Assembly (NCBI GenBank): GCA_934230115.1
Contig: CAKQEI010000031.1
Span: 1-28,459 of the forward strand
Direction: 5' to 3'
DNA from: an uncultured Prevotella sp.
GTDB taxonomy: Bacteria; Bacteroidota; Bacteroidia; Bacteroidales; Bacteroidaceae
Length of the DNA: 28,459 bases
Positions 24,528 through 28,459 of the stretch are shown piece by piece. Position 1 is the first letter of the stretch; each line of letters begins with the position of its first letter. A program made the translations under genes and the position numbers. The notes beneath the pieces are model-generated. The model was given only the letters and a program-made list of their open reading frames with translations, had not been told where the DNA came from and ran no database searches.

Positions 24528-25466
24528 CTATTTCAGTTTCAGCATTCTTCCTATAATAAGTCTCTTGTATTGTCGCTTGAAATCGTCGGGCAAAAACGAG
24601 TCGTCAATCAATGCCACCCATTTTATCAGAGCCTTGCGAAACTTCTTGGCAATATTCTCAAGCACTTTCTCGTTCACTCCCGACGCTATTATCGAGTGTT
24701 CAAAGTCGCTGCGTTTCAGCTTTGCCTTTTTGCCGTTGAGCGTTAATGCAAGTTCCTCTTTGTCCTCAGGCATCACGATGGCTGTGGACAGGAGGTCGTA
24801 GGCAGGAGTGAGAGTGTAGCCGAGAGTAGTCTTGTAGAGCGAGAAGTTCTTTAGATGCATGTCGGAGTTGCCCGTAATCCACGAGAACACCACCACCTCC
24901 CAATAGTTCACAAGGTCGAGTTGCGGAGTGGCGGAATACTTCTTTATCAGCTTTGCAATCTGCTCGTATGAGCCTTTGTATTTGTATTCGGTAAGGCGTT
25001 CCGACAGTTGGCACATGTCCTCCATTGCAATCTTTGAGCCGTTGCGCTCGCGGTCGATGCGTCGTGTTATGTAGCATAATTCACCGTCGGCAAAGCGTAT
25101 AAGTGAGTGGGGCACCACGGCAATCTTAGCCGCCTCAGCCATGTGCATGGTGAGGTCTTCGAGTTCGGGCAGGGCGCGGTAGGCATCTGTCTGGGGTTTT
25201 AGGATGTATCTTCCCCACAATCCTACAATAGTGAACCGGTCGGGTTCGTTGCGTCCTCCAGGGTTGACGTCAAGCGACAGCTTGGCTTGCACGCCAGTAA
25301 GTGTGGTCTGTGCACGCACCACCTGTTTTGCGAGGTCGGATATCTGACTGCGGCAATAGGGTAGTGCAGGAGCTTCTTTCACGCCGAACAGTTTACGTGC
25401 GCAAGCAGGATGAAAGTCTACTTGTCCGGCTTTCAATGGTTTATAGCAGAATAGACATTTATTCAT
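24528..25466 (-). CDS. hipT: HipT-type serine/threonine kinase toxin (HipA C-terminal domain) with N-terminal zinc finger
   Basis: A 312-residue HipA-fold kinase that lacks the N-terminal subdomain 1, which is supplied as a separate protein by the gene just upstream (28-bp gap). The first 22 residues contain CLFC and HPAC (Cys4, Cys7, His19, Cys22), a probable zinc-binding knuckle. The glycine-rich loop is TTLTGVQAKLS (54-64), the ATP lysine lies in YILKPQ (Lys90), the catalytic loop is GNSDMHLKN (199-207, Asp202, Asn207) and the metal-binding aspartate is in PAYDLL (Asp223). The intact catalytic set predicts an active kinase. Known HipA/HipT kinases phosphorylate aminoacyl-tRNA synthetases (GltX, TrpS) and halt translation. 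The target here is unknown. Confidence 0.87.
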   Translation of the reverse strand: MNKCLFCYKPLKAGQVDFHPACARKLFGVKEAPALPYCRSQISDLAKQVVRAQTTLTGVQAKLSLDVNPGGRNEPDRFTIVGLWGRYILKPQTDAYRALPELEDLTMHMAEAAKIAVVPHSLIRFADGELCYITRRIDRERNGSKIAMEDMCQLSERLTEYKYKGSYEQIAKLIKKYSATPQLDLVNYWEVVVFSWITGNSDMHLKNFSLYKTTLGYTLTPAYDLLSTAIVMPEDKEELALTLNGKKAKLKRSDFEHSIIASGVNEKVLENIAKKFRKALIKWVALIDDSFLPDDFKRQYKRLIIGRMLKLK

Positions 25467-25494
25467 AGTTGTGTTTTTTGGGGGTGATTGCTAC

Positions 25495-25821
25495 TTATAT
25501 ATTTTCTTCTTCTGGCACTACGCTCACGGCTCCTATGCAATCCTTGCAGCAGGCGAGCAGAAGCGACATACGGTCGCGTTGGTTGATTTTCCAGCTGCGT
25601 TCGGCAATGTTAAGCAGCCATCCTTCGGGAATGAGTCCGTCGAAGAATGGGAATAGCACCTTGTCTTCATAAGGCTCCTCTTGTAGTGGCATGGTCAGGC
25701 TTATTGGCTCGTTATCCGACTGCTGCAGATATTCTGCATCGTAGACAAACGAAAAGCCGTTCTCATCCTCGGTAAGCATTCCTGCATAACGGTCGTACAT
25801 GTAAATTTTGGCTCTCTTCAT
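25495..25821 (-). CDS. hipS: HipS-type protein (HipA N-terminal subdomain 1)
   Basis: A 108-residue stand-alone version of the HipA N-terminal subdomain 1. Diagnostic elements are MKRAKIYMYDRYAGML, EPISLTMPLQ and FPFFDGLIPEGWLLNIAER (57-75), equivalent to the conserved L-P-FxxLLPEG segment of HipA. In the E. coli O127 HipBST system the separate HipS protein, not HipB alone, neutralises the kinase; Trp68 in the EGWLL segment is a candidate for the inhibitory tryptophan described there, which is my alignment by eye. It sits between hipB and hipT with gaps of 30 and 28 bp, the same order as in that system. A cytoplasmic antitoxin role is therefore inferred. Confidence 0.82.
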   Translation of the reverse strand: MKRAKIYMYDRYAGMLTEDENGFSFVYDAEYLQQSDNEPISLTMPLQEEPYEDKVLFPFFDGLIPEGWLLNIAERSWKINQRDRMSLLLACCKDCIGAVSVVPEEENI

Positions 25822-25851
25822 CGTTTATATGTTTTTGGGTCGACAACTCGT

Positions 25852-26061
25852 CTACTTGTTGTTTTCAACTGGCACAGCTCCCACTTCATGTCCGAACAAT
25901 GCCAGCACTTGGTTCACTTTGTCGAGTCGCAGCGTGGGTTTGCCCTGCTCCAGTTCTCTGACAAACCTTAATCCTACTCCCGACTTCTCCGCAAGGTCAA
26001 TCTGCGTGAGATTAAACATCTTGCGTCTTTCCTTTACAAATGATGCTATAGGTGAGTCCAT
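25852..26061 (-). CDS. hipB: HipB-type XRE-family transcriptional regulator/antitoxin
   Basis: A 69-residue protein that is almost entirely a lambda-repressor-type helix-turn-helix domain: FNLTQIDLAEKSGVGLRFVRELEQGKPTLRLDKVNQ is split across residues 16-51, with the recognition helix around GVGLRFVRE. The short C-terminal strand HEVGAVPVE resembles the dimerisation tail of HipB. It is the first gene of the hipB-hipS-hipT operon and should repress it by binding the 20-bp inverted repeat upstream, whose arms cover the promoter. The start at 26061 follows an AT-rich leader about 30 nt from the predicted transcription start. Confidence 0.88.
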   Translation of the reverse strand: MDSPIASFVKERRKMFNLTQIDLAEKSGVGLRFVRELEQGKPTLRLDKVNQVLALFGHEVGAVPVENNK

Positions 26062-26080
26062 ATCAAATAATTATATGCGA

Positions 26081-26141
26081 TTATACCCTTTCGGGTGCAA
26101 ATATACTAATTTTATTTTATATTGCACCCGAAAGGGTATAA
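26081..26141 (-). promoter_or_regulatory. hip operator-promoter: paired inverted repeats overlapping the -7 and -33 boxes
   Basis: A perfect 20-bp inverted repeat (26081-26100 and 26122-26141) has a 21-bp spacer, placing the arm centres 41 bp apart, about four helical turns. Each arm is itself a dyad, ACCC-TTTC-GGGT, so each can hold a HipB dimer. A minus-strand -7 box TATATTTG (26105-26098) overlaps one arm and the expected -33 position falls in the other, the classic layout for autorepression. Confidence 0.85.
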
Positions 26142-26186
26142 AAAAGATGCTTTACAAATAATTAAAGCAAATTTTCTATTGTTTTG

Positions 26187-26218
26187 TTTGTCCAATCCAA
26201 GCAAAACCGCTACTTTTG
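26187..26218 (+). promoter_or_regulatory. Bacteroidetes-type promoter of the comM-like gene
   Basis: TTTG (26187-26190) and TACTTTTG (26211-26218) are separated by 20 bp. The start site near 26225 excludes the in-frame TTG at 26216 as a start codon. The promoter is about 45 bp from the hip operator. Confidence 0.75.
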
Positions 26219-26254
26219 TTTTTATATATTAACCCTTTAAACCTACTGACTATT

Positions 26255-27805
26255 ATGCTTGTAAAGACTTTTTCTGCTGCTGTTAACGGTCTTGATGTTA
26301 CCACCGTGACTGTGGAAGTGAATATTGTGCCTGGTGTGATGTATCGCATGACGGGCTTGGGCGACACGGCTGTCAGAGAAGGTCGCGACCGCATAGCCTC
26401 GGCAGTACAGTTTAATGGATATAAGTTTCCGCATGGCGATATAACTATCAACCTTGCTCCAGCCGACCTTAGGAAAGAAGGAAGCTCGTTCGACCTGCCA
26501 TTGGCCATAGCCATACTTGCGGCAAGTGGAGCCATTGTGAGCGATGTGCTGGGAGATTATATGCTGGTGGGAGAGCTGAGTCTTGACGGCACTTTGCAGC
26601 CTATAAAGGGTGCGTTGCCGATAGCCATAAAGGCAAGGTCGGAGAAGTTGAAGGGTCTTATTGTTCCTAAGCAGAATGAGCGCGAGGCAGCCGTGGTGAA
26701 CAACCTTGACGTGTATGGCATGGAAAACATTATCGACGTGATAAAACTGCTGACGGGTGCTGCTGCCTATGAGCCTACATTTGTAGACACAAGACGCGAA
26801 TTCTATGAGCAACAATACAAATACGACCTTGACTTTGCTGATGTGCGCGGTCAGGAGAATGTAAAGCGTGCCTTGGAGGTTGCCGCGGCTGGCGGCCATA
26901 ATCTTATTATGGTTGGTCCTCCGGGTTCGGGCAAGTCGATGATGGCAAAGCGTTTGCCTTCCATACTTCCTCCGTTGTCGCTCTCAGAGAGTTTGGAGAC
27001 GACGCAGATACATAGTGTGGCAGGAAAACTTAAGCGAGGCACATCGCTTATTTCTCAGCGTCCTTTCCGATCGCCACACCATACTATTAGTGAGGTGGCG
27101 CTTGTAGGCGGAGGAATTAATCCTCAGCCTGGCGAAATATCCTTGGCTCACAACGGAGTTTTGTTTGCCGATGAGCTGCCCGAGTTCAACAAGCAGACGC
27201 TCGAAGTGTTGCGTCAGCCTCTCGAAGACCATAAGATAACCATTTCACGTTCAAAATATACTGTTGAATTTCCATGTTCATTTATGTTCATAGCCTCGAT
27301 GAATCCATGTCCATGTGGCTACTATAACGATCCTACGCACCGCTGCTGTTGCACTCCGGGACAGATACAGCGTTATATGAACAAAATATCAGGTCCGTTG
27401 CTCGATCGTATCGACATACAATGCGAGATAACGCCTGTGCCTTTTAAGGATATATCCCAAGTGCAGCCAGGCGAACCAAGTGCCGCCATACGTGAGCGTG
27501 TAATCAAGGCGCGCGAAATACAGACAGCCCGTTTCAAGGACTTCCGTGGCATCCATTGCAATGCCCAAATGACAGAGCGCATGATACATCAGTTTGCCGA
27601 ACCCGATGAGGCTTCAATAAATCTGTTGCGCACGGCCATGGAGAAGTTTTCGTTGTCGGCACGTGCCTATAACCGTATACTTAAAGTGGCGCGCACGATT
27701 GCCGACCTTGATGGGGCAGAGTGTGTAGGATCGCAACATATTGCTGAGGCTATATGTTATAGGAATTTGGATAGGGGCGACTGGGCAGAAAGGCGGTTGT
27801 ATTAA
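26255..27805 (+). CDS. ComM/YifB family Mg chelatase-like AAA+ ATPase
   Basis: A 516-residue cytoplasmic AAA+ protein. ComM is a hexameric helicase that extends branch migration during natural transformation. The N-terminal Lon-protease-like fold domain (about 1-165) begins MLVKTFSAAVNGLD. The Mg-chelatase ATPase domain has Walker A GPPGSGKSMMAK, the signature FRSPHHTISEVALVGGG, Walker B GVLFADELPEF and MNPCPCGYYNDPTHRCCC, whose cysteines are conserved in the family. The C-terminal helical domain contains LSARAYNRILKVARTIADL. The start at 26255 is set by the promoter and by family alignment. It is divergent from the hip operon, and no terminator of good quality follows. Whether this organism is naturally transformable is unknown. 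Confidence 0.93.
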   Translation: MLVKTFSAAVNGLDVTTVTVEVNIVPGVMYRMTGLGDTAVREGRDRIASAVQFNGYKFPHGDITINLAPADLRKEGSSFDLPLAIAILAASGAIVSDVLGDYMLVGELSLDGTLQPIKGALPIAIKARSEKLKGLIVPKQNEREAAVVNNLDVYGMENIIDVIKLLTGAAAYEPTFVDTRREFYEQQYKYDLDFADVRGQENVKRALEVAAAGGHNLIMVGPPGSGKSMMAKRLPSILPPLSLSESLETTQIHSVAGKLKRGTSLISQRPFRSPHHTISEVALVGGGINPQPGEISLAHNGVLFADELPEFNKQTLEVLRQPLEDHKITISRSKYTVEFPCSFMFIASMNPCPCGYYNDPTHRCCCTPGQIQRYMNKISGPLLDRIDIQCEITPVPFKDISQVQPGEPSAAIRERVIKAREIQTARFKDFRGIHCNAQMTERMIHQFAEPDEASINLLRTAMEKFSLSARAYNRILKVARTIADLDGAECVGSQHIAEAICYRNLDRGDWAERRLY

Positions 27806-27852
27806 AAGTGTAAAAGAGTAAAAAAGGGGAACTTTGACTTTTACGATTGATT

Positions 27853-28266
27853 TTATCTATATAAAAAGAAGATAAATATGAGCAATCGGTTGGTCGTGAA
27901 GAAGAACAAAATATTGTAGAAAATAACAGTTTCTATGGGCTCATAAATATCTTTCCATTGAGGTAGCTTTCTTCCATAAACGTCGGTATAACGTTCCAAT
28001 CCATAGCTCCCTTCTGGCTTTTCCTTTGTGCAATAAAATGTTAGGGTTCTTTCTTCCCTGTCATACACGGCATACGGAATGTCTCCATTCACCGACTGTG
28101 CCTTTGCCACGTTTCCATACATTGGCAGAATAAGGAGGAATAGTGTTAAGGCCAATCTTGTCGCTCGTTCCACAGTGTAAAGGCCTTCGCATTGCCCGGA
28201 TTGTCGAAACGAGCAACGCAGAAAGCCCCACGTAGATGTAAGTATATAGTTATGTATATAATACAC
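27853..28266 (-). pseudogene. Truncated, frameshifted BspA-like surface protein remnant
   Basis: The open frame has a signal peptide-like stretch (TRLALTLFLLILPMYGNVAKA) and then PYAVYDREERTLTFYCTKEK, PEGSYGL and QWKDIYEPIETVIFYN, which resembles the conserved N-terminal block of BspA-type (DUF285/PARCEL) surface proteins of Prevotella and relatives. After VIFYN the frame turns into low-complexity hydrophobic residues and stops. In the +1 frame the sequence reads FCSSSRPTDCSYLSSF, similar to the SF-x-RPTST block that normally follows. The expected leucine-rich repeats are missing; the remnant ends about 48 bp from the comM stop. The start may be ATG 28266 or GTG 28173, the latter placing the signal peptide at the N-terminus. 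I therefore read it as a broken gene, although a short expressed protein cannot be excluded. Confidence 0.5.
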
Positions 28267-28354
28267 CCCTTGGGGCGTCCCCGTTGCTTTGTTCTTGACA
28301 ATCCGTAGAGTTTGTAGTGTATATTTGAACTATCTGTTGCAGAGGTCTCAAAAA

Positions 28355-28459
28355 CTATTTTACAAACCCCTTCAATTTATCAACCAAATACAGCGGCATA
28401 TTCAGCAGGTCGTTGTCCTTGCGCATGTTTAGTGTCGACAGGCGGACGGCCAGTCGTGG
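28355..28459 (-). CDS. C-terminal end of an unidentified protein, partial
   Basis: The last 34 codons of a minus-strand gene run off the right edge. The reading ends LLNMPLYLVDKLKGFVK before a TAG stop at 28357-28355, and codon use resembles the neighbouring genes. The fragment is amphipathic and basic at its end. I do not recognise the family. Confidence 0.5.
   Translation of the reverse strand, partial: PRLAVRLSTLNMRKDNDLLNMPLYLVDKLKGFVK

Noticed and set aside
28320..28327. TATATTTG on the plus strand, a -7-like element.
   Set aside because: No plus-strand gene lies downstream within the window and no TTTG lies at -33. It is probably chance in AT-rich sequence.

Overview
The window reads as a chromosomal segment of a Bacteroidales bacterium, probably Prevotellaceae-like. 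This rests on the SusC/SusD pair, PCMD, DUF2851, DUF3472 and BspA-type proteins, a Bacteroidetes-type RuvB, and promoters that repeatedly match the Bacteroidetes consensus TTTG-N19/20-TAnnTTTG with few Shine-Dalgarno sites. Genus assignment is inference. I saw no rRNA, tRNA, CRISPR array, insertion sequence or prophage gene.

Layout. 1-498: 3' end of the iron-sulfur subunit of fumarate reductase/succinate dehydrogenase. 959-2767: a two-gene redox operon made of a membrane protein with a flavinylation motif and two CxxxCP iron-sulfur motifs, then a membrane-anchored nitroreductase. 2966-3388: a small heat-shock protein preceded by an excellent sigma-54 promoter and a repeated upstream dyad. 3600-4940: a secreted C10 cysteine protease. 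5052-7091 (minus): ptb-buk, making butyrate or another short acyl acid with ATP yield. 7540-14190: a four-gene envelope operon (PCMD protein, Omp85-type barrel, SusC, SusD). 14439-16148: an EptA-type phosphoethanolamine transferase, convergent with a PafA-type alkaline phosphatase (16202-17698, minus). 17870-19504: a WG-repeat protein of unknown role coupled to ribD. 19645-20946 (minus): DUF2851. 21157-23244: a large secreted DUF3472/discoidin protein. 23429-24463 (minus): ruvB. 24528-26061 (minus): a three-gene hipB-hipS-hipT toxin-antitoxin module with a clear operator. 26255-27805: comM/yifB-type AAA+ helicase. 27853-28266 (minus): a frameshifted BspA-like remnant. 28355-28459 (minus): the C-terminus of an unidentified gene.

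How it fits together. Fumarate reduction, the flavin/Fe-S/nitroreductase operon, ptb-buk and ribD (flavin supply) are consistent with an anaerobic fermenter with flavin-based electron disposal. The SusCD cassette, C10 protease, DUF3472 protein, PafA and EptA form the envelope and nutrient-capture part. The parts most worth following up are the sigma-54/upstream-activator layout at hsp20, the HipBST module with its promoter-overlapping operator, the extracytoplasmic flavin/nitroreductase pair with its cluster of dyads upstream, and the repeat/hairpin leader of the eptA-like gene.
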